Below, piece after piece: positions 9,886 to 24,277 of a DNA stretch of 41,352 nucleotides. The notes beneath the pieces are model-generated. The model saw only the letters and a list, made by a program, of their open reading frames with translations, was not told where the DNA came from and ran no database searches. Location of the stretch: NCBI GenBank assembly GCA_033557835.1, contig JAWQRO010000365.1, positions 1 to 41,352 on the forward strand. The letters run 5' to 3'. This stretch comes from Helochares maculicollis. Lineage: Eukaryota > Arthropoda > Insecta > Coleoptera > Hydrophilidae. Both the position numbers and the translations under genes were made by a program. Each line of letters begins with the position of its first letter. Position 1 is the first letter of the stretch.

Positions 9886-12700
9886 AATGAGGATTTAGAC
9901 AAGATCGACTCAATTTTTTATTCACAAATACATTATATATGTTCTGGGAATATTGTTGATTTTGAAAATAGATACATTTCTGACCCAAAGCATAAAGATA
10001 CAAGATTGATATGACGCTGGTTTTCAGGTAGTTAGGATTTGAGTATTTGGTGCAGATTATAATAAATTAAAAATAAATTTTTCATAAACATCAAGGGAGA
10101 AGAGTTTGCCAGTAATATGCGTATAAAATGCAAAATACACGCAAGTGAAGCTGGCAACTGCCTGTGCAATACATTGCTCCAATATTTAGTTACTTTTTTA
10201 AAGCTAGTAACACTGTAGATGTGCGACCTCTTGAAATAAACCCATTTGGGGGAACATACGAAATTCTAAATCCATTTAGCAAATTTACAAATAAATACTA
10301 TAGCAAACAAGTTGGTACTGTTAACTGGGACAATTTTAGTTCTGTTATAAAGTCAGCAAAGCCACAAACTATCGCGGTGAAGTTGGCAAATAGCAGTAGT
10401 ATCTACGTTCAACCACTCAACAAATATAAACTTCCCTATGTTGGGTTAAAAGCCACCAAATTACACGTCGCAACCAGATATCCAATAGTTTGTTGCTTTT
10501 CATCCGCGAACTCCAATAACTTTTATTATACCCTCTAACTAGCTTAAACCTGTTTGAATGAAAGCAAATGGATAATTGTATTGGTGTTGAAAATTTAGTA
10601 ATCTTTTGGTTATCGGTTTTTAAATGGAAAGCGGAACCGAACAATTTAATTCATGTTCCTGGATATAGCGAAAATCGGGTTTTAATTTACTTTTCGCGCA
10701 GGTTTCATGGTTAATGGTTAAATAGGGAAAACTTTTTATTATAAAACGCTACATATTATACTAAAACTTACAAAGTGAAAATTATTTCTTTCTAAAATGT
10801 TTCATTTATCTCCAGTGCGCCGGAAGGTCTTCCGAAAAGTTGGACAAACAGTTAGCGGAAACTTTTTCCTACAATACATTTCAGTAAGAGCAAAATTTTT
10901 TCATAAAGAAGTAAATATGACTCTTAAATTATCGTTTCAGAAAAAACTTTTTGTCGAATTCATTTGCATCTCATAAATACATATACTGCAATTCCCAGTC
11001 GAATACAGAGAATTACAAATTCTGAAGAAACTCTCATGAACCAATCTGGGGAAATAAGTTCGAAAGATTATAATAGAAGTCAAACAATGACTTCTAAAAT
11101 AAAAGTTTAGCACCTCCCTGGGATATAGCCTTTATTTAAAATATCCTTGTCCATTGTTACCAAACTATTTAAAATATTAGGATGCAACGTCATCCAAAAT
11201 AAAGTTGTTAGCAAAGTACCTGCTATTCATAATTGGTAAAGAGTTAAATTACTTGCATAATTAGGGTTGTTTCGTATTATTCTGGGTACATTTCCATTGC
11301 ACGATGTACAACTCCGGCAACCAAGCAAGTAGAAAATTACATATTTAGAGGTACTTAGCATACACAAAGTATACGAACGTCGATGTAGGTATAGTAGATA
11401 ATGGCTCGGTATGATTTGCACAGCAAACACACATGTTGAATGTGTAATTTAGCATCGTGTTCGAGAGCTAAAAGCTGGTCTGCCCCTTAGTTTAAAGTTA
11501 AAACCTGTCGATAAAATTTAATGAAAACCTGGAACAAATAGCTAATTAAGATAAGGTTTTTTTTAAATAATTCATATCATTAGACAACTATCACACGACC
11601 AAGCAATGGAAATATTGGACCCAGTCTTCGCCAATAGCATAAAGCATTGCTTGCAATGTACCTCAAAGATTTTGTCATTTAGCATACAAATGTAATCGAT
11701 GAAGTTATTTGGTCTAGTTGCCTCTCTGTATATTTCTCTTAGAGGCGCTTAGGGAACCCTTTACTCTACATAATCTTGATATCAATCTCCGGCTTTTCAA
11801 CAAAAGACACATTTATATGTCTTAACCTTAACGCATATGTCTTCGCTAAGAAGTACAATAAAGAAGAGCGACAAGCGCTTTAGATGTATCATTAGAAGCT
11901 TTTCGGTAGCTGCAAATTTTATAAATTAGCACCCATCCGAATAAAATTTAAAACTCAGACAAATTTACTAGATAAATTGCATAAGACAAATTTCAAAAAT
12001 GTGCCGTTCAGCAATTCGTAAACATGCTAAGTGTAATTTTTAAGTAGCGTACTTTTGTATATGTGATATACTTCGAATTAAATTGTTCTTTGCAATTTCC
12101 CAAAGGGGTGCCTTTCACTCAGTACACATTTGCTGCTATCTGAATAAAGGCAATGCGATACCATTATGCTTTAAGGGTTTGCTACGTACTGCAGTTAACG
12201 CTAGATAATCACGACAAGAAGTGCACCTAACATCGGTAGTTTGTTATTGTCTTAGATATCTATTGTTTTCGAGATATTGCAGCTCAAGAACTCCTTTGAG
12301 GCTTAAGTGAATTAACAGCGCTGTCTTTGATTTCTGTTGAAAGCAGCATTAGGGTGAAACATTAGTTTTAAAACATTTACAATCTTTGAATTAAAATAAC
12401 TGCTATAATTTAATACAATATAATATTTGCTATAACAGCATAGGATTCACTGAACGTTTTTCCCCATAAGAAAATTTCGTGTTTCTTATTTATAAACAAA
12501 ACAAATAAAGCTTCTCTATAAATAAACTCGAGCAGTCTTTTGAGATACGTACATACTAGCGAAGGATATAACAGAAAGCATCGTCTGGCAAAATTTATGC
12601 ACTTACTTAGCTTTAAAATACAAACAGTGATTTCGTGTCTATTTTGGTATCTAAAGATATCGGGTGCTTTGTATACTTTTAAAACAAGCGTGCAAATATG
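9886..12700. other. Unique non-coding DNA
   Basis: No element or gene is recognised. The longest open frame, 124 codons at 10164-10538 (+), starts MQYIAPIFSYFFKASNTVD. It has no recognisable domain, no clear signal peptide and no homologue I know. One open frame of about this length is expected by chance in 41 kb of DNA this A+T-rich, and another partly overlaps it on the opposite strand. I leave it unannotated as a gene. Other frames here are 75 codons or shorter. Confidence 0.5.
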
Positions 12701-12900
12701 CCATATTCTTGCTAATGTAACCCACCCACCGAAAATTTACTAAAAGCATGCAGGGTTGCCGGCAAGTCGTGGCTTTGCCCCGGTGGTGAACATTTGGCGA
12801 AATGTGACTTGATGTATGATTTCCGGCACAAACGTCGTCTCAAATATCCTCTTAACACCCTTAAATCGTGTCCTCCACACTTTCCACCGTGCACATTTAA
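12701..12900. promoter_or_regulatory. G+C-richer island, possible conserved non-coding element
   Basis: This 200-bp block is clearly richer in G+C than its surroundings, with CCACCCACCG, GGTTGCCGGCAAGTC and CCCCGGTGGTG. No motif shows it is a gene or a known element. Islands like this in fly intergenic DNA are often conserved regulatory sequence, but that is inference from base composition only. Confidence 0.2.
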
Positions 12901-15441
12901 AATCTGTATCCACTTTTATGAGTTTTTAGGATTTCCGAAAAGGCTTTAAGGGATTTGAATGAATTAAGAGTAGGTTTGGTTTGAGCTAGTCTATGAACTG
13001 AGCTTTTAGAGATGCAGGAAATCATAAATAGGGCTTGTTTCCCAGGTGTTAAAGGTTATTTCGGGGCTTGTTTGACAAGATACATACATGATTGTTAAAG
13101 CTCTTAGAACTGTTTTCAACTTCTCAAGGAAATTTATTAGCTTATCTACGTGACGCCACTAATATTACAATAAATGCGTTTTTGAAATCAAGTCAACCCC
13201 GTGCCAGCCATTTCTAAAAAAAGAGCTGCGCATTTAGATATTTATTATACAATATATAAGTGTGTAATAAAGCAGTTTAAACGTATAAAGGCGTTTTCAT
13301 ACCTTATTTTATTGTTAATCAAAGGTTGCCTAATTTAATGAAAGTATAGGGATTTTCAAAACATTAATAAATGTTTATAATTAAGTAAACGTAAAATACC
13401 ATAAGAACGTGCCAAATTGTTTCCCGCAAAATGGGCTAAAATGGAGGGGTGGTAACCTGTCATTATAATTCCTCGCTAATATTTCAAACACTAGAGGTTT
13501 TGGTCTAGTTTGTAGTTAGGCCTTTGGATCACTGCCGCCATCTGTAATTATAGCTGCTCTCATCATCTGTCTGTACCCATTGCTTTCCTTTACTTTAGGT
13601 ATTTCGCCTTCAAATTATCTACTGCGAACAATTATTTTGCAAACTGAGAAAATCTCTCGTGTTTCTACTAGCGAGAATACATCATAACGTTGTTTGTCGT
13701 TGGTATAAAGCGTGAACTTAATTAACTAGATTTCAGAGCCAATTACTGACGTTTAAGTAATATATCTTTTAACTAATGTATGGAATATTAGCAATCATGT
13801 AATTTTCAATTTAAAAGTAAACCTATATCTTGCAGTGTAGGTGGAAAATCAATGTTTAGGTTGAGGTGATAAGTTTTGCGTAAAATTTAAATCGAATGTA
13901 TTTTTATCAGTGGCAACAAATTTGCCAGTATTATGCCGTATTCAATGCCATCGCAAACCCTTCCACTTCGAGTAATTTCGTAAGTCGGTCGCTCAGCGTA
14001 CCCCTAATCAATCATCATTAATAATTTAATTATTATATTGTGCATTGTTATGGTTCCGAATTCCGCGTTGGCCTGTTTACCTCCACAGAACGCCCCCGAT
14101 TTTGCTGTTAATTATATACGCGTTACCTAAGAGACTTTTAAATTCGCTATTGATTCGAAAGTTTTGTGAATTACTTATCGAATTGCTGCTTAAATTGCAT
14201 TTTACTAATCATCACCTGCTTTAGCTTGAGACTAGGTTACGACTGATTTATATATTATTTTTCAACAGAACTGGACAATTAAATTGCAGAAGCAAATGAG
14301 ATGCTCGAAATCTTGCTCTACCAGATAAATAGCCTTAGAAAATTGCAAATATAAAGCAGCTTCAATACATTTATAAAATTATAATGTAAGGTTAATAATT
14401 TATAAAGATACTGAAATATGTTTAAATATTAATACTAAATTAACGTGCGTGAATTTTAGCAATGTCAACATAGGTTTAATGGTTGTTATAAATTTACGAG
14501 CAAGTGTGACGTTCTACAATACCAACAATATGGAAACTACAATGGTAATACGGCAATAAATTATTAATTTATAATATGATTAAGATTTTATATACATTAT
14601 TAATATAATTGCCTGGATTGTGTAGCACGCTAGGTTCCTTTGTGCACGCGATTGCAAAAACAAACTCCCTATAATGTTTATTAAGTAAACTTTCCGAGCT
14701 GCTTTCCTGGAAAAACTTTCTGCTCTTAAAGCTTATCGTTTTTTAATTTGAACATAGTCGATATTAAAGTTTGCTGAAGATATATAACGTACGACTGTTT
14801 GCCATACTCACACGTTATCAGCTGAAAACACATCACATATACAATGCTCTAGAAATTAGACTTTCAATTGCTACGCTGGACCAGCAGCAAAGTTTTTTAC
14901 TTGCAGACTCGATAGAAATAATTTTTTGCTTAGCAAAAACTTCGTTATAGAATTCCATGTAGGTTTATGCATGATAAGAGTTAATATCATGTATGAGCTA
15001 ACTCATTGTTTTTGGACAAATAAAGAGGGTAATACAGTGTTGTAGTAGGGAGATAACCGCAAATGCAGCAACTGCACTCCCTTGCTGAGTGTAACTATTT
15101 CGATTAAAAGGGCCGCCTATAAGAACAAAGTAAATATGCATATTATTACACCTTCGTCCGGCATTTGAGATGTTTTTAAGGGTTTTATTGCACTCACACG
15201 TAAAATAAAAACAAACGAAACGACGAATAGGTGACCATAAAAGATGAAATTAGTTTCAGCATCCTCAGATTTAACCCATTTGCAAGGGTCGCTTACCTTT
15301 GTATGTATATTAGCAGCGATATTATGTAGTAAAACAGGCTAAATACACTATGTGGTTAAAAGGGATTGTTTATGTCGGATTGAGGCGGATAATATTCATA
15401 TGGCGAGATGACATAATATAGTTAATAGGGGTATTTTGATG
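12901..15441. other. Unique non-coding DNA
   Basis: No gene or mobile element is seen. A sub-block at about 13925-14120 is compositionally distinct. It combines an A+T homeodomain-like run (TAATCAATCATCATTAATAA near 14007) with a G+C-richer part (GTTTACCTCCACAGAACGCC near 14074, which includes a forkhead-like GTTTAC). It is a candidate enhancer on composition alone. Confidence 0.4.
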
Positions 15442-15494
15442 GTGTTCCCTGGAACACAACAGATTCTCCTCATGTTAATGAGAATCTTTTGTGT
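15442..15494. repeat. Twin overlapping hairpins
   Basis: GTGTTCC-ct-GGAACAC (15442-15457) is a perfect 7-bp stem with a 2-base loop. Its right arm overlaps a second, longer stem. In that stem ACACAAcAGATTCTC (15454-15468) pairs with GAGAATCTtTTGTGT (15480-15494): 15 positions with one mismatch and an 11-base loop. Because ACAC is shared, the two stems would be mutually exclusive in RNA. No gene or terminator context is visible, and the function is unknown. Confidence 0.75.
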
Positions 15495-18230
15495 AAATAG
15501 TGTTTTTGCGCTATAAAATTCGGCTTTCTATTATGAGAAACTGACGTACTGATGTTTAGTTTTTCTTAATTTGCTCTAACAAAGAAACTAATTCATAAGT
15601 TATGATTTTCCTTTTACTAGTTTATCAATGATTTGAAACCACTTCTTGTAGTTCTCTTTTGTTGGGAAATTTATCTAGAGAACACCTCTGTTACTGTACA
15701 TTTCTAGTCTATTATTTACTTTTTTTTGCAAATATATGTATGGCTTCTGGTGGGAGTAGCTGTAAAATATTCTACTGCTACAGTGATCTGTGATCCCCAC
15801 CAACTGTTTATAAGGAAATTGTAGGTGATACACAATATTTTACGATCTTGAATGAAGTAATTCCTTTCTTGCTAAAGGGCTTAAAACCACCAAAGTTGGT
15901 AGAAGAGCGTTTATAGAAACCGTACTTGAAACAATTATTTATAAAAATATTCTACGTGTTCACCTGAGAAGGGCAAAAACACAATGTGTCCCGTGTATTG
16001 TAATTTCCACTCGCGCACGTAAAGTACTTTTCGTTAAAATTGAGGACACGGAACTAAGCCGCCGTAAAAAAATTGTAACAAGAACAGCAGTTGTAATAAG
16101 TTAAAGCAAGTAAACTATCATCTCTGTTTTACAGCATTTGCCTGAACTACAACTATTATGTTACATATAGTGCATCATGAACAATACTCATTATAGTTTA
16201 AGTGCCTCATGGAATACGATTAGTCAGACGTGAAAGCTTCCAACTACAATAAGGTAAGTTACACCCTACTTTTAAATACGCAGAGCCCCTTAAATATCTA
16301 TAAGCAACGCGCTAAGTGATAAAACCTTTAAATGGTCGAGAACACACCTCTTGCGAATATTCGTACGGTAAATATGCAAGCTGTTTAAAATTTAATCTGA
16401 TAAATTTGAGCATGGTCGAATAGTAACATACGTCTCTCAGTCTAGTTGACAAGACAACAATAGGTCCTTCCAGCCGTTATTTCACTCAACAAAGCTATGA
16501 AGTGATATTGGAAATAGAATATTGCGCTCGAGTTCACTCTTTCATGCCGCCGAATGTAAATAAGGGATGTATCTGATGGAAAGGGTTGTGGATTAAACCG
16601 CAGAATTAGTTTGGCTCAGTCGAGAGGCGTTATATTTGTTTTAAAAATTCCCCTTTTCTGGCACATGTTTTTCGTCCAATATTCACATGGCCCGCTTTCT
16701 CCTGCTTAATAAATAATAATAACCGTTCGTGTACATTTGACACTTCACGTGGTTAGCTAAATTTTAATTGGTTTTTAACAGGGTCTCATTTACATTGCTA
16801 AATTACTAGCGCTATTTGCCAAAGAATTTAATGCACCCTTTCTATTTTTATTTCTCTTTTTGTTTCATTTCATTTCCAATGATAATGCTTACGTTTCATT
16901 TGCATTTCCAGCTTACTCAAAAAAAACGGATACCAAAATTTGCACAAAAATTAAAATTATAAATTTTATTTGCATACACGTAATAATAAGCTTCGCCATA
17001 TTTCTGTCAGAAATAAAATTCTTTCTATTTTGCACCTTTCTGGTAGTTATTAACTAATATTTACAAACCGTGGTGAAATAGGATTTGGTATTAATCTTAT
17101 TTGTGAAGAGCATGTAGTCGTCTTAAAGTCATTCGTTTAAAGTAAAGTTAAAATTTATCACCTGTACAAATTTTAAGTACATTTTACTATTTGCGTGATT
17201 CTATTTAAAGACATCATCTTTTGACAAACTATTACTCTCATATGGGCCGCAAAATATTTGAAATTAAGAGCTTGTATTCTGATATAAGCTGTAAATATTG
17301 CAAGTTTTCACACTAATAGCACTGCAACATCTACACATATATTTTTTTACAAAATTACACAGTAATTATAAAAATATATCCTTCCGCATAATCCCACAAA
17401 AATAATCATAATAACAATACTCATTAATTTCTTAGGCTGCAACATAGGTAAAGCCTTTAATTTAACACGTGCTTATGCAATGCATACCAATGTGAAACAG
17501 AGGGTGCAGTAGATCACTGAAACTCGTATCGAATTATCCCGGGCTGTCACATGACTGAGGTGCCTGAAATTTTAATGAATAAATTATGACTCCTGCAAAA
17601 TTTATAACTGACAGGATTGATAAATACTAGAATTAAATTTATTTTGAATGTTGATTAAATAATTCTCTCGGTACCACAGAATAAACCAATACAGAAAGGT
17701 AAAGATTTGAATTTCCGTTTACCGCAAATCTAAATTAATTGCTAATGATATGTAAATATATCAGGTTTTAAATACGTTCTAGCTAATCTCATGAGCTTAT
17801 TTCACCTCAATATTTAATTTAACTAACATCTAATGTCATTCATTATGCTGCTCGCATGAAATTTTCCGTACTTAGCAGTTATCAGGGCTTAAAAATTAGT
17901 AAAAGATCAACAAACAAAATAAAAACGTTCTAACTTGACAAATTGCGTGTTCAAATGCTACGTGTTAATTTAGATTAGGTTATCGAAAAACAACCTCCTA
18001 CATAATTCTTAAAAAAATGCAAATTGTTAGGCTTTGTCAATTATAATGATTTAAATATGAGTAATATTCGAATTACGTGCAAATGTGTCTAAAACTTAGT
18101 TTTGTTAATAATGCAAGTATGAAAATATCTATAATTATGAAACAAACCTGCATTAAGAAATAACATATGTGCTTGGCAGTGCGATCCTTGCTTAATGTGT
18201 TTTGTAGGTTTAGCTGACATTATTTATACA
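15495..18230. other. Unique non-coding DNA
   Basis: A+T-rich sequence with no recognised gene, RNA gene or transposon. Open frames stay at or below about 65 codons (for example 16860-17057). A polypyrimidine-rich stretch at 16830-16870 precedes that frame, but no splice context makes it a credible exon. Confidence 0.5.
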
Positions 18231-18860
18231 TTAATAGTAAGCATTCACTGAAAAAAGTTGCAAAGCGAAAAGACAAAGGGGCCCCACATGGAAGGCCACG
18301 TTACGGAAAATAATGCCTAAGTAGTTGCATTTTAAATTTAATTTACCTGCAAAGTGTTCCCATAATTCATCAGTAGTGAATATCCGGCAGCAAAAAACTG
18401 TTATCAAAAACACATCAATTCAAAGTGCATTTACTTAGTGGCAAAAAATAAAACTTTCTGCTAGCTACATACGGAAAAGAAAAAGGCTTATCCTTCAAAA
18501 GGGGAGTGTTGTCATAAAACGTGTTGGCATTTAAAATTGCCACGGTGTGTTTCGTTTCCGTCGAAAGTGCATAAAGTAGCTACATGTCCGCAGGTTGGCC
18601 CTTGATGCGATTTTTTTCGATATTTTATTAGAAAAGCTTCCATAAACCCCACAGCAATCCGACATGCTAAAATCAACCTTATCTGTGACGCACTAAAGGC
18701 TACCTGACCATAACTATCAAACCAAAAACAGCATAATGTGGTCGGGGCCCTTTCTGTTATAAAAAGACGCGAAAAGAAAGACATTTTGACCCCAGAGGGG
18801 AGTTGTATTTGCAACCCTCGAGTTCAATTTGGCGTAGTTAACCTCGGAAACCAGGGGCGA
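18231..18860. promoter_or_regulatory. Compositionally distinct block, possible conserved non-coding element
   Basis: This region is less A+T-rich than its flanks and contains CAAAGGGGCCCCACATGG (about 18275), CGTTTCCGTCGAAAG (about 18555) and GGTCGGGGCCCTTTC (about 18740). A 100-codon minus-strand frame spans 18814-18512 and a 60-codon one lies at 18413-18231. Neither shows a domain I know. I cannot exclude a small gene, but a regulatory island is equally likely. Confidence 0.2.
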
Positions 18861-21800
18861 ATATCAGCCGTATTCGAGTAAAGCATAGAGCTTAAGAATT
18901 TATTGCCTAATGATCTTTGGTGAAATTGAGTTTCCTCTTGGATCTTCTGTGATGTATGAATATATAAGGACATATGCGTTGAATGTGCAAGCTGATGCAC
19001 CTGATATCGTGGGATATTGCTCGGTTTTCCGTGGTGGTAACGGCTTGATTTAATGTTTTCTTTTTGAAATATAAGGAATTATTACGTCTGTGTTATAATG
19101 AGTAGAATAAAAAGCCTTCGAGTTGCGTTGGCGCAAATTTCAAACATTAAAACTAAACCACTTATTACTATAGATCACATTAAGAAGAGAAATGCATATT
19201 GTTATAGAAGATTGATAGAAATAGAGAGATATGTTGGTTCTACATGGTTCCTATACAAGAATGGTACTCATATATTGGAAACAGAAAATTTCCGCCATAA
19301 AATATGAATGGGATAGTTAACAATTTTGACTGTTTTAATTTGGGACATTAGGTTTGATATATTTTTAAATGGTTTATAAAAAAATTTACAAAATATATCA
19401 ATAGTATAGTAATATACCATTGTACACTATAAAAGAACAAAAAAAACTGTATGAGAAATCTATTATTATTAAGCATATTGTTCGACTGCAGGCTATTGTA
19501 ATACGAGAATCAATTTTATCAAGAATTGAATTAATAATGTTACCATTGAATATTTTTGCTATGTTTTATGAAAACAAAACATCTAAAATTAAACGAAACT
19601 TTCAGTTTGATATTGGATTGGACGAATAATTAATTGCTCGTCTAAATTGAAACTTTTAGTAGTTCTCTAAACCTACTAAGAATTTTATTTGCATTTCTCA
19701 CTCGCTTATTAAATCTTACTATTTTAAAACCTAGAATAATTTATCACAAATTTAATGTTAAGATATTAAAAAACGATCTCTATTTCTTCTCTTGAATTGC
19801 CGAGTTTTAAAAAGATGAGTAAACATGTAAATCTATTGTTTTCAACACCGTAGGTCTTTTATAAGTTAAATTGTCAACAAATGTGTTTACAGGATAAAAA
19901 ACAAAATGTAAACTACCCGCTGGACTCATTGTAGATTTATTTATCCACCTCTATCATTTCTTTAAATGATGTATATATTTCACTACTCATTCGTTGTCTA
20001 CACCATATAATTAATGTTGTTTTGTCAATATAAACAGTTGGCTAATCAATATCTTTGCAGCATGCAAACCAATGCAATTTAAATTTTTCCTAATTTTATC
20101 AAAACAGGTGATGTGTGCACCAGTCCAGCATTTAATTTATTGTTATTTACTAAACGAAAATATGTAAATTCACCCCTATGGAAAATTTGATCGATTATTA
20201 AAATACAACAGTGTGGTTAAATGGAAATCCACAAACAAGTATGTAGACGCATTGTTGGTTTTTATAGTTAACAAGTGAAGCTAAACAGTGATAGGCAAGC
20301 TATTTAATATTCCATTGTTAAATGCAGCATTATGTGAACATTTGTGATATTCAAAATTAATATATTATATGTTGTATTATATGGAATCGAACAAGAGGAA
20401 CTTCCCTGAGACGTTAAATTAACATAGTTGAGTTGAATCATACAGTCATGTGCACTACCATGTAGTAGTTGAAATGCAGACCTGCTCGATGCATAACAGT
20501 CTATTATACGAGGAACAACTTGTCTATCACATTTCACGCGGAGCGTGAACTTTGATGATTCTTGGTTGCTTGCAAATAAACCAATCTATACTATTGCACT
20601 AAGAAGCAAACGGTCAAAGCTGTATGTGATTTGAATACAATTTGGTTACAGAATCCAATTAACTGCAAAACTAATTTAGATTAAACAGCTAGTTCAACGA
20701 CTTCCTTGAGGCAAGCTTACCTTACGTCGAGTTGTAAATAAATACCTTACATTTTTATTTGTTACACAAGTACAAAGTTAATAATAGATTAGGAGTTATT
20801 TTGTACATAAACCCTTACGCGCATCATTATATCACACAAGTTGACAAAATATGAAAAAAGAGAAGATTACTGAATAGCATTTTATTAATTAAGCTACAAT
20901 TTGTTGCTACATTGTAATAAAATCTATTAAAAATTTATAATTAAACGTGCTGAATTCGACAATTAATTTAGCCAAACAATTTTTATTACATACATAATTC
21001 CACCACTTTTATATTGTTAGTGATAGTATTTGAAGGTATGTAGGCATTTTAAAACTGTTTATAGTTATCCCGAATAGCTTTATAGGTAACCATAAATAGG
21101 AAAACAGCATTAGTTGTTGGCTTAAGCTGGTTACGTGGCTAAAACCAATAAAAGTATATGAGCTGCTTAAGTAGATCACGCATTTTTATTTTAATATGAG
21201 CCATAAGCGGATTCATATTCCATATAGAAAATTTTAATATGATTTATTGACAAAATAAAAATCACGAGTTTTACAATCATTAATATTCTAGTGCTACACC
21301 TACACAAAGGGATATGAACGCAAGATAGAATATTTAATCACTCGTATTACAAAATAGTAAATCTTCATTGGAATTCCTAGATTTTGTCATAAATTAGCTT
21401 TTGGAGATAATATCAATTGTATACTGGGTTTGAATATAAATGAATCAAAGCGTTTGATGTATTCAAGATCTCGCTCTATACTTTGTAATTAGAAGAGCGA
21501 AATTAATTGTTTAATAGCATCTTGCGCGTATGTGTGGATGTACTTAAAAATAGGTTGGCTCTTTTCTCTACACCAAAGGTGAGATATAAATTTTATTCGG
21601 TGTAGTTTAAAATACCTGTTATTTAGTTCAGTATTGATTTATTGAATGTGTTTGTTCTAACTCTACTTCATTATAGTGGATATATTGCAATTGTTGTAGC
21701 AATGTGAACTATATATTCAACTCGGAGACATTTGTTAACGAGAATAAATGATGTGGCTCGAACAAAAAACGTAATTGGAAAAATAGAGTGGAATGTATTG

Positions 21801-24277
21801 CAGAAGGTGATAATTGCTGCTATAAATTTTGTGCCTTATCAAAAATAAAATATTGAAAATAATTTAGGTCGTGCCCAAGAGTTTTAAATTATTTGCACCA
21901 AAACTTCTTTTGCTTGGAAATGATTTTATTGTGCTTGTCGTGGATTGGAGTTGCGCGTTTACTTGAATGTTACGTGGAATGGCCTAAAATGCTTTGGCGA
22001 GCTAAAACAAAAATAGACCACAAAAAACAAAGTTGCATTTAACTTCGTGAAAACTTTATTCGATTGCGAAAATTCAATAGTTGAGGAGTGGATCGCCTTT
22101 CAATAATTATGTAGAACTTTTTTGAATTGCTTGGTTTCCTCCTTAATTACAACTGTAATTTTAATTCCACATCAAGCATGAAGCAAGTTCGTTAACCTGC
22201 AACATGCATTTTAAGTAATAAACATGGATGTTGTTTCAAGACGAACGCGAGCGGACGTAACGTCACAGTGTTCTTTGGCCGTGTGTGGGCTGCTGGGAGG
22301 ATCACGAACTATAATCATAGGGTGTCATGGAAAATAGAGATGTTAGCAGAAGACAATGGATTGTCCGACATTAGCGGCTCTTCTCGCCTTTGTAGTGGGA
22401 GTATCGCCACCTTGGGCCCTAATACGACCATCACGGTGCATTGCAATATATATTGGAATTTTTTATAGGTGTGTATAAAGCGTTAGATGCCCGTTAAATA
22501 CAAAAGGCACCTACATAAGTTCCAGCCTTTTGTACAGACATTAACATATTAAAGCTTTCCTCGTATTTTTATTGCATAATGATAAGTTTATTACGAAGTA
22601 AGTTGCTGTTGCTTCATTACAACAAAGTAAAGCATAAAAGAATCTTAACAAAGATCTACGAGAAAAAATCTATGTTATTATATTACAGATTTATTAACGA
22701 GCACAATAATAGTCGCAATATTTATGGAAAGATAGGAAGTGCTCAGTCCCATAAGTACCTAATGTTGCTCAAAATTTTGACTGTAATCTCGTTTGAATTA
22801 ATGTTGTTTACGTGGAACAATAAATATCTCATTTTGGCATATACTGTTAGCTTGTTTCGGTAATCTTGAACGCTGGTGTGAGATTTTAAGGCATTTTTCA
22901 TATGTCTTATTGTCATAAATATACAACACTCATGAAATCATGTAAGGTTCAAAATCCCTCTCCAAAAATGTTACTCATTTTGGTGCATATACTTTTGTAC
23001 AATGAATACTTATTTTTACATAAGGTAAACGTAAATATACTATAGAAAGTTACAAAAGCATGTTGAAATAATTTAGTTTAAAATAGTTATGGTGAATTTT
23101 TTAGTTAATTGATTGTAATGTACACCAAAAGTCAATACCAAGCCAACGTCTTATACTAGAAATGGTGCAAATTAAACCAGATGTAGTTACAGTAAATAAT
23201 AACCTTGCCAATATTTTCTTTATCTGTTATGCAAATCTTCACCGTGGTGCATATACATCTTCCGGTATAATATATTTCATTTACAGACAACAACTGACAC
23301 CATATTTAATATATTGTTTTAGCTTTAGATTGATAGCCGCTTATATTCCTCATACTATAAACGTATAGTATCGGTTATATAGAAATTAATTGTCCTAACA
23401 TATTTCCTGCTTAATATCCACCTACACTAATTATATCTGCAACTAGATTGATGACCATGACCATTTCAGTGTGTGGCGTATTACAAATAGGAATATTAAA
23501 ACTTGATAAATCTCCACCGAGCTGCATATAAATGCAAAGAGCTAAGAAAGAAGTCGCATTATGTACAATGAACTGTGAACATTATCATAATGCGGTAAAA
23601 TATAAAATTCACTTATTATATCCTCGTTATCGTTATAGACCTTCCCTTATTTCGCTCCAAGTCATGAGGTTATTAAAATATTTTTCATGTTCTCTGAAAT
23701 GAGAACCGATGTCAGGCAAATAAAGGAAAACGAAATTAATACAGGTTTCAAGTAGTAATGTTGCTACTTAGGGTTTAAACTTCTTAGGTAAAGATCTAAT
23801 GGGATCAATTTATTATCAAATTGAAGTTTGAAAATAATTTTACCAGAGACAGTTCTAATATTGCTACAGAGCTTGTTATTAGGAAGGATATCAGTTAAAA
23901 AATTTGATATTGTCGAAATATATCCATATTAACGTCATGTTCTAGTCATTTGCAAAAACGAACTATGTGGAATCTCCTTACAAAGCATACATAGAAGTTA
24001 AGTTCTTGTTTGAATGGAGTGACAAATCAGTTCTTAAGACTTTTGGTGAAGTTACTGTTTAAAATGCAGATTTTTCTGAAATATATTGCATAAAAATTTT
24101 TTTCTGTAAATGTTATTAAGCTGTGGATAATTAGCAGCATTGGGACAACCCCGCTTGTCAGTCAATAGTTTTAAAGATTAACTAATATTATTTAAGCAAA
24201 ATGTCATCGATTTTGGATAAGTGTTAGCGACCTAGTGGTTAACCTTTAGTCCATTGATGTGTGAACATTGAGTTATA
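18861..24277. other. Unique non-coding DNA
   Basis: No transposon or gene is recognised. Modest open frames (69 codons at 19098 and 19420, 77 at 20537-20304 minus, 94 at 22579-22863) carry no family motif. A G+C-richer island at about 22240-22450 (CGAACGCGAGCGGACGTAAC, then CACCTTGGGCCCTAATACG) stands out. It is another candidate regulatory block on composition only. The right end runs straight into the TA target of the rosa-type element. Confidence 0.45.

Noticed and set aside
10164..10538. 124-codon open frame (+)
   Set aside because: About one frame of this length is expected by chance in DNA of this size and A+T content. It has no domain or credible splice context, and another frame overlaps it on the opposite strand.
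18512..18814. 100-codon minus-strand frame in a G+C-richer block
   Set aside because: No domain and no homologue recognised; kept only as a possible regulatory island because composition, not coding signal, makes it stand out.
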